Assembly: GCF_005938655.1 (NCBI RefSeq)
Contig: NZ_VCQT01000014.1
Coordinates: 1 to 43,636, forward strand
Length of the DNA stretch: 43,636 nucleotides
Direction: 5' to 3'
From: Alloalcanivorax gelatiniphagus
GTDB lineage: Bacteria; Pseudomonadota; Gammaproteobacteria; Pseudomonadales; Alcanivoracaceae
Within the stretch, counting starts at the first letter, position 1. The number at the start of each line of letters is the position of its first letter. Shown here piece by piece: positions 1 through 11,036 of the stretch. The notes below the pieces were generated by a model that ran no database searches, had not been told where the DNA came from, and worked only from the letters and a program-made list of their open reading frames with translations. Made by a program: the position numbers and the translations under genes.

Positions 1-26
1 CAAAGTGCGATGAACCTTTTTTTATG

Positions 27-250
27 GGGGTCGGACCACCGTAACTAGTTGATTTCAGGCGGTTTGCGGGGGTTTTTCAGCAGTTTAGTTTGCTTAGAAG
101 GGCGTTTTCTGGTCAGAAAGGCGTGTTAAGCCTTTCCTTCCCATTCCTGAGCGGGCTTTTGGGGGGCTAAAACGCTCTTTAAAGGCTTGGAGGCTACCGA
201 AAAAGCGCACCTTTCCCATGACAATCAACAACCTGGAGTGGTCCGACCCC
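27..250. repeat. Terminal-inverted-repeat element, copy A
   Basis: A 224-bp non-coding element bounded by a perfect 13-bp inverted repeat, GGGGTCGGACCAC at 27-39 and its complement at 238-250. The similarity continues inward imperfectly: both ends carry a GTTGATT block about 20 bp from the tip. The interior is less GC-rich than its surroundings and has no credible ORF. A second, diverged copy lies at 1743-1980, so dbpA sits between them. The architecture resembles a MITE or the palindromic elements mobilised by REP-associated (Y1) transposases, but no transposase is in the window, so the class is inference. Confidence 0.7.
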
Positions 251-265
251 GGTTAGAGCGGCCGG

Positions 266-1645
266 TTAAAGCGGGCGGACGCGGAGCGAGCGGCCTTTGA
301 TCTTGCCGCTATTGAGGCGCTGCAGGGCTTTGTCGGCGACGGCGTGTTCCACCGCCACATAGGCCTGGTTGTCGAACAGGGTAATCTTGCCCACCTTGTC
401 GCCGGGGATGCCGGCGTCGCCGGTGAGCGCACCCAGGATGTCACCGGGGCGCAGCTTCTGTTTGCGCCCGGCGCCGATGCACAGCGTCGTCATGGGCGCC
501 TCCAGCGGGCTCCGGTCCGCATGCGGGCGCACCTCCTCCAGGGGCAGCCAGGGCAGGGTGCCCAGCCGGTCCTCCAGAGCCAGGGCCCGGCGCATTTCCC
601 GGGGCGCCACCAGGCTCACCGCCAGACCCGCCTCGCCGGCCCGGCCGGTGCGGCCGATACGATGAGTATGGGTGTCCGGGTCGTGGGCCAGCTCCACATT
701 GATCACCAGATCCAGCGCGGCGATGTCCAGCCCGCGGGCGGCCACGTCCGTGGCCACCAGCACCGACAGGCTGCGATTGGCAAAGCGGCCCAGCACCTGA
801 TCCCGGTCACGCTGATCCAGGTCGCCGTTCAACGCCATCGCCGACACGCCCTTGGCCACCAGATGATCGGCCACCTCCTGGCACTGTTGCTTGGTCACGC
901 AAAACGCCACACAGGAAACCGGCCGCAGGCTGTACAGCACCCGCGTCAACGCCTCCAACCGCTGCTCCGGCGCCACCTCGTAGAAGCGCTGCTCAATGGC
1001 GGGGCGGTCGTCGGTGTCCTCCACCTCCACGGTGACCGGGTCACGCAGAAAGCGGTCCGCCAGGGCACGGATGCCCGCCGGCCAGGTGGCCGAAAACAGC
1101 AGCGTCTGACGCCGTGCCGGCGTCTGCCCGATGATCTCGCTGATGCTGTCCACGAAGCCCATGTCCAGCATCCGGTCGGCCTCGTCGAGCACCAGGGTAT
1201 TCAGCCCATCCAGGGATAAGGTGCCCTTGGCCAGGTGCTTCTGCACCCGCCCCGGCGTGCCCACGATCACCTGGGCGCCATGCTCCAGGGACCCCACCTG
1301 CGGCCCCATGGGCACCCCGCCGCACAGCGTCAGCACCTTGATATTGTCCGCTCCCCGCGCCAACCGGCGCACTTCCTGGGCCACCTGATCCGCCAGTTCC
1401 CGGGTCGGGCAAAGCACCAGCGCCTGGCACCCGTAGAAACGGGGATTCAGCGGATGCAGCAAACCCAACCCGAACGCCGCGGTCTTCCCCGACCCGGTCC
1501 GCGCCTGGGCGATCACGTCCCGCCCCTGCAGGATCGGCGGCAAACTGCGCGCCTGCACCGGCGTCATGGCAGAGAAGCCCAGCGAGGCCAGATTGGCCAG
1601 CGTCGCGGCATCCAGCGGGAGAGAAGCAAAATCGGTATTGGTCAC
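266..1645 (-). CDS. dbpA: ATP-dependent RNA helicase DbpA
   Basis: A DEAD-box helicase that in the characterised family acts on 23S rRNA hairpin 92 during assembly of the large ribosomal subunit. The 459-residue length matches E. coli DbpA (about 457). Motifs seen in order are the Q motif (FSAMTPVQ), Walker A (ARTGSGKT), PTRELA, TPGR, DEAD, SAT, ARGLD and HRIGRTGRAG. The last 75 or so residues (from KQKLRPGD) match the DbpA RNA-binding domain that separates this protein from other DEAD-box helicases. The start is a GTG at 1643-1645, giving MTNTDFASL; the ribosome-binding site in front of it is weak. The gene is monocistronic and enclosed by two related inverted-repeat elements. The family call is secure; the exact start is less so. 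Confidence 0.95.
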   Translation of the reverse strand: MTNTDFASLPLDAATLANLASLGFSAMTPVQARSLPPILQGRDVIAQARTGSGKTAAFGLGLLHPLNPRFYGCQALVLCPTRELADQVAQEVRRLARGADNIKVLTLCGGVPMGPQVGSLEHGAQVIVGTPGRVQKHLAKGTLSLDGLNTLVLDEADRMLDMGFVDSISEIIGQTPARRQTLLFSATWPAGIRALADRFLRDPVTVEVEDTDDRPAIEQRFYEVAPEQRLEALTRVLYSLRPVSCVAFCVTKQQCQEVADHLVAKGVSAMALNGDLDQRDRDQVLGRFANRSLSVLVATDVAARGLDIAALDLVINVELAHDPDTHTHRIGRTGRAGEAGLAVSLVAPREMRRALALEDRLGTLPWLPLEEVRPHADRSPLEAPMTTLCIGAGRKQKLRPGDILGALTGDAGIPGDKVGKITLFDNQAYVAVEHAVADKALQRLNSGKIKGRSLRVRPL

Positions 1646-1742
1646 GGTGGCGCCTGCTTTGGGTGCATCGAAAAGAGGCGGCAGTCTAGCACTGAATCAA
1701 GCACTGCCCGCAGCCGGCTGGTTCCACCCGGGGTCTCCACCC

Positions 1743-1980
1743 GGGGTCGGACCACGCTAACTGCTTGATTCCAGGTTACCTAGATGGGGCCACAGGCCAA
1801 TACAGAAGGCCATAAGCCGGTTTTTTCGGGGTGAAAAGAAGGGTCCAAGCAGGGCCGTATAAGGAGGTTGGGCTCATTAGCGGCCTCTTCAGAGAGCCCA
1901 TAAAACGCTTTAAGCCCTATTTGGGTGGGTTATTTTACGGTATTTTTATTGAAATCAGCCGGTTAGCGTGGTCCGACCCC
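1743..1980. repeat. Terminal-inverted-repeat element, copy B
   Basis: A 238-bp element with a 19-bp terminal repeat, GGGGTCGGACCACGCTAAC at 1743-1761 and its complement at 1962-1980. The arms continue imperfectly to about 33 bp (shared TGATT). The interior shares short blocks with copy A, such as TAAAACGCT followed by a T-rich stretch, in the same relative order. That suggests diverged members of one family lying in the same orientation. It fills most of the 498-bp gap between dbpA and smc. No gene is seen in this gap; a 66-codon ORF inside the element has no recognisable features. Confidence 0.7.
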
Positions 1981-2143
1981 GGGGTGGGTTGGTTACGGCA
2001 AACACACGGAAAGTGGCGCCGCGCCGGGTGAATTCGGCTCCGCTTGCCGCTAGACTAGGCGGCTTAAGCTCTGCTTACGGTCCCCCAGCCAGGCGGGACC
2101 CCTGGCCCTGTTCTGGAGCGGTTGCGGCCGCGATACGCACGCT

Positions 2144-5100
2144 ATGAGACTGAAAACCATCAAGCTGGCCGGCTTCAAGTCGTTCGTGGACCCCACGTCG
2201 GCGCTGTTTCCGGACAATCTGACCGCCGTGGTCGGGCCCAATGGCTGCGGCAAGTCCAACATCATCGACGCGGTGCGTTGGGTGATGGGCGAGTCCTCCG
2301 CCAAGCATTTGCGCGGCGAGTCCATGGCGGATGTGATCTTCAACGGCTCCAACGCGCGCAAGCCGGTAGCCCAGGCGTCCATCGAGCTGGTGTTCGATAA
2401 TTCCGATGCCACCGTTACCGGCGAGTACGGCAAGTTCAACGAGATCTCGGTGAAACGCCAGGTCACCCGGGACGGCCAGTCCAACTATTTCCTCAATGGC
2501 ACCAAGTGCCGCCGCAAGGACATCTCCGATATCTTCCTGGGCACCGGTCTGGGCCCGCGCAGCTACGCGATCATCGAGCAGGGCATGATTTCCCGGCTGA
2601 TCGAGGCCAAGCCGGAGGAACTGCGGGTCTATATCGAGGAAGCGGCGGGCATCTCCAAGTACAAGGCGCGCCGCCGCGAGACCGAGAACCGCATGCGCCG
2701 CACCCGCGAGAACCTGGAGCGGCTCACCGATATCCGTGATGAGCTGGAGCGCCAGCTGGAGCGTCTCAGCCGCCAGGCCGCCGCCGCCGAGAAGTACAAG
2801 CAATATAAGGAAGAGGAGCGCCAGAAGGGCGCCCAGTTGAAGGCGCTGCGCTGGCGGGGGCTGGATCAGCAGGTGCGTCAGCTGGACCAGATCATCGCCG
2901 AGCTGGAAGTGGCCCTGGAGGCGCGCATCGCCGAGCAGCGCCACGCCGACGCGGAGATCGAGCACCTGCGCGAGAGCCATAACGACGTGCAGGAGAACTT
3001 CAACCAGGTGCAGCAGCGCTATTACGCCCTGGGCGCCGAGGTGGCGCGGCTGGAACAGAGTATCCAGCACCAGCGCGAGCGTCGCCAGCAGCTGTACGAG
3101 GAGCTGGAGCAGGTCACCGCCAGTTGGAAGGAAGCCGACCAGCACCAGCGCACCGACGCGGAGAAGCTGGCGGAACTGGACGAGAGCCTGGCCGGCCTGG
3201 AGCCGGACCTGGATCTGGCCCGCGAGCGGGAAGAGACCGCCGCCGAGACCCTGGCCCTGGCCGAGGACGCCATGCAGGACTGGCAGCAGGCCTGGGAAGG
3301 GTTCAACAACAAGGCCGGCGAATCACGCCGCCAGGCGGAGGTGGAGCAGTCGCGCATCCAGCACCTGGAAAAATCCATCGAGCGCCTGGGCGACCGCCTG
3401 GAGCGGCTGGCCAAGGAGCAGGAATCCCTGGACGCCGGCCCGCTGGCCCAGGAGATGCGCCAGCTCGAGGAGCAGGTGGAGGAATATAAGGAGCAGCGCG
3501 AAGAGAGCGAACTGCGCGCCGAGAGCCTGCAGGAACGGATCAACCAGATGCGCCGGGAAAACGGCGACCGGGGCCGCGAGCTGGATGAGGCCCGGGACCG
3601 GCTGCAAACGGACAAGAACCGGCACACCTCCCTGGAGGCCCTGCAAAAAGCGGCCATGGGCGACGACGGCGCGGTCAGCGAATGGCTGGCCCGGCACGAT
3701 CTGGACCAGCGCCCGCGTCTGGCGGACCGGCTGGAGGTGGCGGAAGGCTGGGAAAAAGCCGTGGAAGCGGTGCTCGGCGATGCCCTGCAGGCGGTGGCCA
3801 TCGAGGGCCTGGACCCGGTGGGGGACTGGCTTGGCGACCTGACCCATGGCCGGGTCACCCTGGTGGACAATGGCGCGGCGCCGTCTTCCGCGGCCGGCCC
3901 GGCCGATGCTCTGAGCAATTACGTCACCGGCGAGGTGCCCGAGGGGCTGCTGGCCGGCGTCCACGCCGCCGAGGATTTGCCCGCCGCCCTGGCGCTGCGC
4001 GGCCGGCTGGCCCCCGGCGAGTCGGTGGTCACCCGCGATGGCATCTGGCTGGGCGCCGACTGGCTCAAGGTGGTGCGCGAGCAGGATCAGGAAGCCGGCA
4101 TCCTGGAACGGCGCCGGGAACTGGACGCCCTGGGCGGCCGCATCGACACCGGCCAGGCCCGGGTGGACGAGCTCAAAGCCGGCCTGGAAGAGGCCCGTGA
4201 GCGCATCGCCGAGTTGGAGGAAGAGCGCGAGGAAGTGCAGCGCCAGGCCAGCCGCCTGAACCGGGAGCTGGGCGAGGTGAACGCCCAGGTCAGCGCCCGC
4301 CAGGTGCGCCTGGAGCAGATCACCATGCGCCGCGAACGCCTCACTAAAGAGATGGACGAGGCCCGTGGCCAGCTCGACCAGGAACAGAATCAGATCAAGG
4401 AAGCCCGCGCCGTGCTTCAGGAAGCCCTGGATGCCATGGAGCAGGACTCCGGCGAGCGCGAGGCGCTGCTGACCCGCCGGGACGAAACCCGCGCCCGCCT
4501 GGAAGACGCCCGCCAGCAGGCGCGCCAGCACCGCGACCGCAGCCACCAGCTGGCCATGGACGCCCAGGGCGCGCGCACCCAGGCGGAGTCCCTGCGCCAA
4601 AACCTGGCGCGGCTGGAATCCCAGGTGGCCGCGCTCAGCGAGCGCAAGGCGCAACTGGAGCAGCAGGCCGGCGGCGATGAGGACCCGGCCCGGGAGTTGC
4701 AGGAACAGCTGGAAGAAAAACTGGAGCAGCGCCTGGAGTCCGAGCAACACCTGACCGAGGCGCGCCGCCAGCTGGAAGACGTGGAACACAAGATGCGCGA
4801 CCTGGAAGGCCGGCGCGGCCAGCACGAGCGCCAGGCCCAGGAAGTGCGCGACACCATCAACAACAAGCGCATGCAGTGGCAGGACCTGACCACCCGCCGG
4901 CAGACCGTGGCCGAGCAGCTGGACGAGGACCATTTCGACCTGGACACGGTGCTGCGCAACCTGCCGGAAGAGGCGGATGAGCGGCACTGGTCCGCTGAGC
5001 TGGAGCAGATCGCCCAGCGCATCGGCCGCCTCGGGCAGATCAACCTGGCCGCCATCGACGAATACCAGCAGCAGTCCGAGCGCAAGCAGTACCTGGATCA

Positions 5101-5644
5101 GCAGAACGACGATCTGGAGGACGCGCTCAAGACCCTGGAAAACGCCATCCGCAAGATCGACCGGGAAACCCGCACCCGCTTCAAGGAGTACTTCGACCGC
5201 ATCAACAAGGGGCTCCAGGAGCTGTTCCCCAAGGTGTTCGGCGGCGGCCACGCCTATCTGGAGCTGACCGGCGAAGACCTGCTCGACACCGGCGTGGCGA
5301 TCATGGCGCGGCCCCCGGGCAAGCGCAACAGCACCATCCACCTGTTGTCCGGCGGCGAGAAGGCGCTCACCGCCTTGTCCCTGGTGTTCAGTATTTTCGA
5401 ACTGAACCCGGCGCCGTTCTGTCTGTTGGATGAGGTGGACGCGCCGCTGGACGACGCCAACGTGGGACGGTTCTGTAATCTGGTGTCGGAAATGGCCGAG
5501 CGGGTACAGTTTATCTATATCACGCACAATAAGATCGCCATGGAAATGGCCCACACCCTGATGGGCGTGACCATGCACGAGCCGGGCGTGTCCCGCCTGG
5601 TGTCCGTGGACGTGGACGAGGCCGCCGAAATGGCGGCCATGTAA
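2144..5644 (+). CDS. smc: Chromosome partition protein Smc
   Basis: A structural-maintenance-of-chromosomes ATPase that forms the arms and heads of the bacterial condensin ring used to compact and segregate the chromosome. The 1166-residue protein has the full family layout. It shows an N-terminal head with Walker A GPNGCGKSN (about residues 31-39), a long Glu/Arg/Gln-rich coiled coil, a hinge around residues 510-640, and a second coiled coil. The C-terminal head has the ABC signature LSGGEKALTALS (about 1067) and Walker B FCLLDEVDAPLDD (about 1092). The ATG start gives the conserved MRLKTIKLAGFKSF. zipA follows after 54 bp, a gene order also known in Pseudomonas. scpA and scpB are not in this window. 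Confidence 0.97.
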   Translation: MRLKTIKLAGFKSFVDPTSALFPDNLTAVVGPNGCGKSNIIDAVRWVMGESSAKHLRGESMADVIFNGSNARKPVAQASIELVFDNSDATVTGEYGKFNEISVKRQVTRDGQSNYFLNGTKCRRKDISDIFLGTGLGPRSYAIIEQGMISRLIEAKPEELRVYIEEAAGISKYKARRRETENRMRRTRENLERLTDIRDELERQLERLSRQAAAAEKYKQYKEEERQKGAQLKALRWRGLDQQVRQLDQIIAELEVALEARIAEQRHADAEIEHLRESHNDVQENFNQVQQRYYALGAEVARLEQSIQHQRERRQQLYEELEQVTASWKEADQHQRTDAEKLAELDESLAGLEPDLDLAREREETAAETLALAEDAMQDWQQAWEGFNNKAGESRRQAEVEQSRIQHLEKSIERLGDRLERLAKEQESLDAGPLAQEMRQLEEQVEEYKEQREESELRAESLQERINQMRRENGDRGRELDEARDRLQTDKNRHTSLEALQKAAMGDDGAVSEWLARHDLDQRPRLADRLEVAEGWEKAVEAVLGDALQAVAIEGLDPVGDWLGDLTHGRVTLVDNGAAPSSAAGPADALSNYVTGEVPEGLLAGVHAAEDLPAALALRGRLAPGESVVTRDGIWLGADWLKVVREQDQEAGILERRRELDALGGRIDTGQARVDELKAGLEEARERIAELEEEREEVQRQASRLNRELGEVNAQVSARQVRLEQITMRRERLTKEMDEARGQLDQEQNQIKEARAVLQEALDAMEQDSGEREALLTRRDETRARLEDARQQARQHRDRSHQLAMDAQGARTQAESLRQNLARLESQVAALSERKAQLEQQAGGDEDPARELQEQLEEKLEQRLESEQHLTEARRQLEDVEHKMRDLEGRRGQHERQAQEVRDTINNKRMQWQDLTTRRQTVAEQLDEDHFDLDTVLRNLPEEADERHWSAELEQIAQRIGRLGQINLAAIDEYQQQSERKQYLDQQNDDLEDALKTLENAIRKIDRETRTRFKEYFDRINKGLQELFPKVFGGGHAYLELTGEDLLDTGVAIMARPPGKRNSTIHLLSGGEKALTALSLVFSIFELNPAPFCLLDEVDAPLDDANVGRFCNLVSEMAERVQFIYITHNKIAMEMAHTLMGVTMHEPGVSRLVSVDVDEAAEMAAM

Positions 5645-5698
5645 CGATGGTGATCCAATGAATCTGGGCGACGCGAGCCAAGCTAAGGAAGAGGCAAA

Positions 5699-6745
5699 AT
5701 GGGCCTGAATCTGGAAACACTGATCGGCATTCTGGTTATTCTGATCCTGCTGATTCTTGCCGATGGCGTGCGGCGCATGATCCGCGAGCGGCACGGCCGC
5801 CTGCGCATGCGCATCGACCGCCGCTTCGGCAAGGAAAAAAGCCCGGGCCAGGACCCGGACGAGGACGACTACCCCACCGATCTGGGCAAGCCCCGGGTGC
5901 GTCGGCGGGACGAGATGCAGCCCGGTTTCGATATGGGCCGGGTGGACCAGGACGACGCCGTCGATCCGCCGATGATGATGGACCCGGACGAACCGGCCCC
6001 TCAGCAGGACCCGGCCGAGATCAGCGCCGCCCGCCGCGCCGAGCAGCAGAGCCTGTTCGGTGCCGACGAGCCCGAACAGGAAGAGGAACACGAACCGGCG
6101 CCCCGGGTGCGCGAGCCGGCAACGCCGCCGCCCCGGGAAGAAAGCCTGCCGGAGCCGCGACAACACGAACGCCCGGAACCGCCCCGCGCCACCGAAGCGA
6201 CGAACACCGCCGACCCCGTCCGCAGGAGCGGCTTCAGCCGCGATACCCGGGAAGACGCCCCCGAACCGCCCCGCGCCAAAAAGCCCCGCGCCCAGGCCCC
6301 GGAGTCCGCGCCCCTGGAAGTGATCGTGTTCCATCTGATCTCGCGCCGCCCGGACCGCTTCGACGGCCAGGCCATGCTGCGGCTGCTGCTGGAAAGCGGC
6401 CTGCGCTACGGCGACATGAACATCTTCCACCGCCACCGGGAAACCGCCGGCCAGGAGCGTCTGGAATTCTCCGTGGCCAACGCGGTGGAGCCGGGCACCT
6501 TCGACATCGACACCATGGAAGAAGAGCAATTCGCCGGCATCACCTTTTTCATGAAACTGCCCGGCCCCGGTGAACCGCTGGCCGCCCTGGACCGCATGCT
6601 GGCGGTGGGCCGCCGCATGGCCGAGGAACTGGACGGCGACCTCAAGGATGAACAGCGCAGCGTGCTGACCCCGCAAACCATGGAACACCTGCGCCAGCGC
6701 GTGCAGGAATTCGAGCGCCGCCAGCGCGTCTCCCACGGCGCCTGA
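5699..6745 (+). CDS. zipA: Cell division protein ZipA
   Basis: A divisome protein that anchors FtsZ filaments to the inner membrane. A single N-terminal membrane segment (about residues 5-22, ETLIGILVILILLILAD) is followed by a basic patch. Next is a long Pro/Glu/Arg-rich linker (about 40-200), then the C-terminal FtsZ-binding domain beginning near APLEVIVFHLISR (about 203 onward). A strong ribosome-binding site (AAGGAAGAGG) precedes the ATG. Inside the linker, residues RSGFSRD (about 175-181) are encoded by a complete REP hairpin at 6222-6244, an in-frame insertion tolerated by the disordered linker. The position between smc and ligA supports the assignment. Confidence 0.95.
   Translation: MGLNLETLIGILVILILLILADGVRRMIRERHGRLRMRIDRRFGKEKSPGQDPDEDDYPTDLGKPRVRRRDEMQPGFDMGRVDQDDAVDPPMMMDPDEPAPQQDPAEISAARRAEQQSLFGADEPEQEEEHEPAPRVREPATPPPREESLPEPRQHERPEPPRATEATNTADPVRRSGFSRDTREDAPEPPRAKKPRAQAPESAPLEVIVFHLISRRPDRFDGQAMLRLLLESGLRYGDMNIFHRHRETAGQERLEFSVANAVEPGTFDIDTMEEEQFAGITFFMKLPGPGEPLAALDRMLAVGRRMAEELDGDLKDEQRSVLTPQTMEHLRQRVQEFERRQRVSHGA
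6222..6244 (+). repeat. REP hairpin inside zipA
   Basis: Matches the window-wide REP consensus (GGAGCGGCTTCAGCCGCGAT) and lies wholly within the zipA reading frame, encoding RSGFSRD. The same heptapeptide would be read from this frame of any other copy in the window. Confidence 0.85.
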
Positions 6746-6753
6746 CCGGCGCC

Positions 6754-6822
6754 CACGGCAACACGGCAACACGGCAACACGGCAACACGGCAACACGGCA
6801 ACACGGCAAGACGGCAACACGG
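6754..6822 (+). repeat. 8-bp tandem repeat (VNTR-like)
   Basis: About 8.6 head-to-tail copies of CACGGCAA directly after the zipA stop codon. Only one unit (the eighth) differs, starting with G. The array runs straight into a REP sequence at 6822. Near-identity between units suggests recent slippage, so copy number probably differs between strains. Confidence 0.9.
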
Positions 6823-6897
6823 TAGGAGCGGCTTCAGCCGCGATAACGGCCTCGTCGGAACCCACCCGATCGTTATCGCGGCCGAAGCGGAGCGCCC
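6822..6897. repeat. REP pair downstream of zipA
   Basis: A consensus REP on the plus strand (6822-6845, ending GCGATAACG) is followed 25 bp later by a degenerate inverted copy (about 6871-6896, CGTTATCGCGGCCGAAGC). Transcribed together they could form a long hairpin between zipA and ligA. Confidence 0.75.
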
Positions 6898-6911
6898 GCC
6901 GGCCGCCCTAA

Positions 6912-9384
<2,473 letters not shown>

Positions 9385-9471
9385 CCCCCCCCGCGCGCCG
9401 GTCCCGCCAGGATGGCGGCCCGCCGCCGCGCCCGGTACCATGTCGCCAAGCCGGATTTTCGAGGTCCCTCC

Positions 9472-10050
9472 ATGCGCGTGCTGATTGTGACGCTCACGCT
9501 GCTGCTGCTCGGCGGCTGCGCCACCACCCCCACCCACATCGATGACGTCTGCGCGGTGTTCGACCAGAAGGGCGGCTGGTTCAACAACTGGTACAAGGCC
9601 GCCAAGCGCAGCGAGAATGAATACGGCGTGCCGGTGGCGATCCTGATGGCCACCATCTACAAGGAATCCGGCTTCCAGGCCCACGCCAAGCCGCCGCGCA
9701 CCAAACTGCTCGGCATTATTCCCTGGAAGCGGCCGTCCAGCGCCTACGGCTATCCCCAGGCCCTGGACGGCACCTGGGCCTGGTACCAGCGTGAAACCGG
9801 TCACGGCGGCGCCAAGCGGGACAACTTCGGCGACGCCGTGGACTTCGTCGGCTGGTACCATTACCAAAGCCATGTGCGCAACGGCATCGCCCTTAACGAC
9901 GCCTACCATCTTTACCTGGCCTACTACGCCGGCCACGGAGGCTACGCCCGCGGCGTCTGGAAAAGCCGCCCCTACATGCAACGCTCGGCCCGCCGCGCCC
10001 AGGACATGGCCAGCCGTTATGCGGTGCAGATGGAGCGGTGTGGGCGTTAA
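9472..10050 (+). CDS. Putative lipoprotein with lytic-transglycosylase (SLT-like) fold
   Basis: A 192-residue protein with a lipoprotein signal peptide: a hydrophobic run ending in the lipobox LGGC (Cys 16). The mature part carries IYKESGF, the setting of the catalytic glutamate in SLT-type lytic transglycosylases. It is followed by AYGYPQALDGTW and a Tyr-rich segment (YHLYLAYYAGHGGY) resembling the later active-site motifs. It would cleave peptidoglycan glycan strands from the periplasmic face of a membrane. The start is an ATG preceded by GAGG. A longer reading frame upstream only translates a REP sequence (RSGFSRD) and is not credible. Activity is inferred from motifs. Confidence 0.75.
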   Translation: MRVLIVTLTLLLLGGCATTPTHIDDVCAVFDQKGGWFNNWYKAAKRSENEYGVPVAILMATIYKESGFQAHAKPPRTKLLGIIPWKRPSSAYGYPQALDGTWAWYQRETGHGGAKRDNFGDAVDFVGWYHYQSHVRNGIALNDAYHLYLAYYAGHGGYARGVWKSRPYMQRSARRAQDMASRYAVQMERCGR

Positions 10051-10053
10051 GGG

Positions 10054-10174
10054 AGTTGAAAGTTACAAGTTGAAAGTTAAAAGGAGGCCGGCCTTTGGGC
10101 TAAGCGCGGGTACGGCCATGACCGCTGGCAAGGCCAGCGCCGCGTTTCAACTTTTAACTTTGAACTTTCAACTT
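10054..10174. repeat. Heptamer-phased inverted repeat, copy 1
   Basis: Begins 3 bases after the preceding stop codon. The left arm is four 7-bp units (GTTGAAA, GTTACAA, GTTGAAA, GTTAAAA). The right arm is the complementary series (TTTCAAC, TTTTAAC, TTTGAAC, TTTCAAC). Between them is a GC-rich core including GCGCGGGTACGGCCATGACC. A second copy with the same core lies at 11444-11588. The arms could form a hairpin of about 28 bp and act as a transcript end. Confidence 0.75.
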
Positions 10175-10224
10175 GCCCCTGATAACGGGCTATTGTGGTC
10201 GCCTCCCTGAATCCAGGAGCAAGT

Positions 10225-10650
10225 TTGGATAACGAGTCGATTGTCTACGGCTGCATCAAACACCTGCCATTCGGGGACGAGCGGCAGCGCAAGGCCAGTT
10301 GTTTCCATAACCGTCGTGCCATCCGCGCTCTGCCGGAGGCGGACGGGTCGCCGTTTCTTGGCCAGGATATGTTCGCGTTTTCCGGGGACCCGGGCGGTGG
10401 CGGGTACCAGACCCAGGTGATTCATTTCGGCCAGTCCTACCGGGCGGTGGAGTACGAATGGGCCCACTGGATCGCCAAGTTCGAGCGGTTGCTCAAGCAG
10501 ATGTACTGGGTCAGCGCGGTGGTGCATCTGGACACCGAGCTGGCCGGCACCCACACCTTTCACTGGGACTGCGCCGACGATTACCACGAACCCTCCGACG
10601 ACCCGCTGCGGGTACGCTGCGAATGGTCCCGGGAAGGCAATGTTGTTTAG
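10225..10650 (+). CDS. Conserved hypothetical protein
   Basis: A 141-residue soluble-looking protein that I do not recognise. A TTG at 10225 is chosen as start because AGGAG lies five bases upstream and the protein then begins LDNESIVYGCIKHLPF. The ATG-type extension further upstream reads through the repeat region. It is acidic, rich in aromatic residues and His/Cys, with no signal peptide or membrane segment. yheU begins 25 bp downstream on the same strand, so the two are probably co-transcribed. No function is proposed. Confidence 0.7.
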   Translation: MDNESIVYGCIKHLPFGDERQRKASCFHNRRAIRALPEADGSPFLGQDMFAFSGDPGGGGYQTQVIHFGQSYRAVEYEWAHWIAKFERLLKQMYWVSAVVHLDTELAGTHTFHWDCADDYHEPSDDPLRVRCEWSREGNVV

Positions 10651-10675
10651 CACCGGATATGTTCAGAGGTAGCCG

Positions 10676-10903
10676 ATGATCGTTCCCTGGCAGGAGATTC
10701 CCGCCGACGCCCTGCACAACCTGATCGAGGAATTCGTCACCCGTGATGGCACCGATTACGGCGAGCAGGAAATCGCCACCGCCACCAAGGTGGAGCAGGT
10801 GCGCGCCCAGCTGAAACGGGGCGAGGCGGCGGTGGTGTTCGACGAAGCCACGGAAACGGTGTCCATCTTCAACCGAGAGCAGCTCCGTGAAGCGGGGCTG
10901 TAA
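10676..10903 (+). CDS. yheU: YheU family protein (UPF0270)
   Basis: A 75-residue protein with the YheU family features: a start of the type M-I-V-P-W-Q-E-I, then LIEEFVTRDGTDYGE and a C-terminal FNREQL. Its cellular role is not established. It follows the hypothetical gene at 10225 closely and ends before a block of REP elements. Size and sequence match the family well. Confidence 0.88.
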   Translation: MIVPWQEIPADALHNLIEEFVTRDGTDYGEQEIATATKVEQVRAQLKRGEAAVVFDEATETVSIFNREQLREAGL

Positions 10904-10934
10904 GATACCCAGCCCCCAGTCGTCTTCGAAAGCT

Positions 10935-11036
10935 GTAGGAGCGACTTCAGTCGCGATTGAAGCTGGCACCCACCCCAATCGCGGCTGAAGCCGCTCCTAC
11001 CACGTTCGTTTCCGTAGGAGCGGCTTCAGCCGCGAT
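10935..11036. repeat. Three REP elements, alternating orientation
   Basis: Plus copy at 10935-10957 (GACTTCAGTC subtype), inverted copy at 10978-11000 (GGCTGAAGCC subtype), plus copy at 11014-11036 (GGCTTCAGCC subtype). The third supplies the stop codon of the convergent MAPEG gene. They lie between two converging genes, where they could serve as a bidirectional terminator. Confidence 0.9.

Noticed and set aside
3323-6865. A 1180-codon open frame on the minus strand opposite smc and zipA
   Set aside because: It is antisense to two clear genes. Its composition (His, Gly, Gln, Leu runs) is the usual by-product of GC-rich coding DNA, and it has no recognisable domain.
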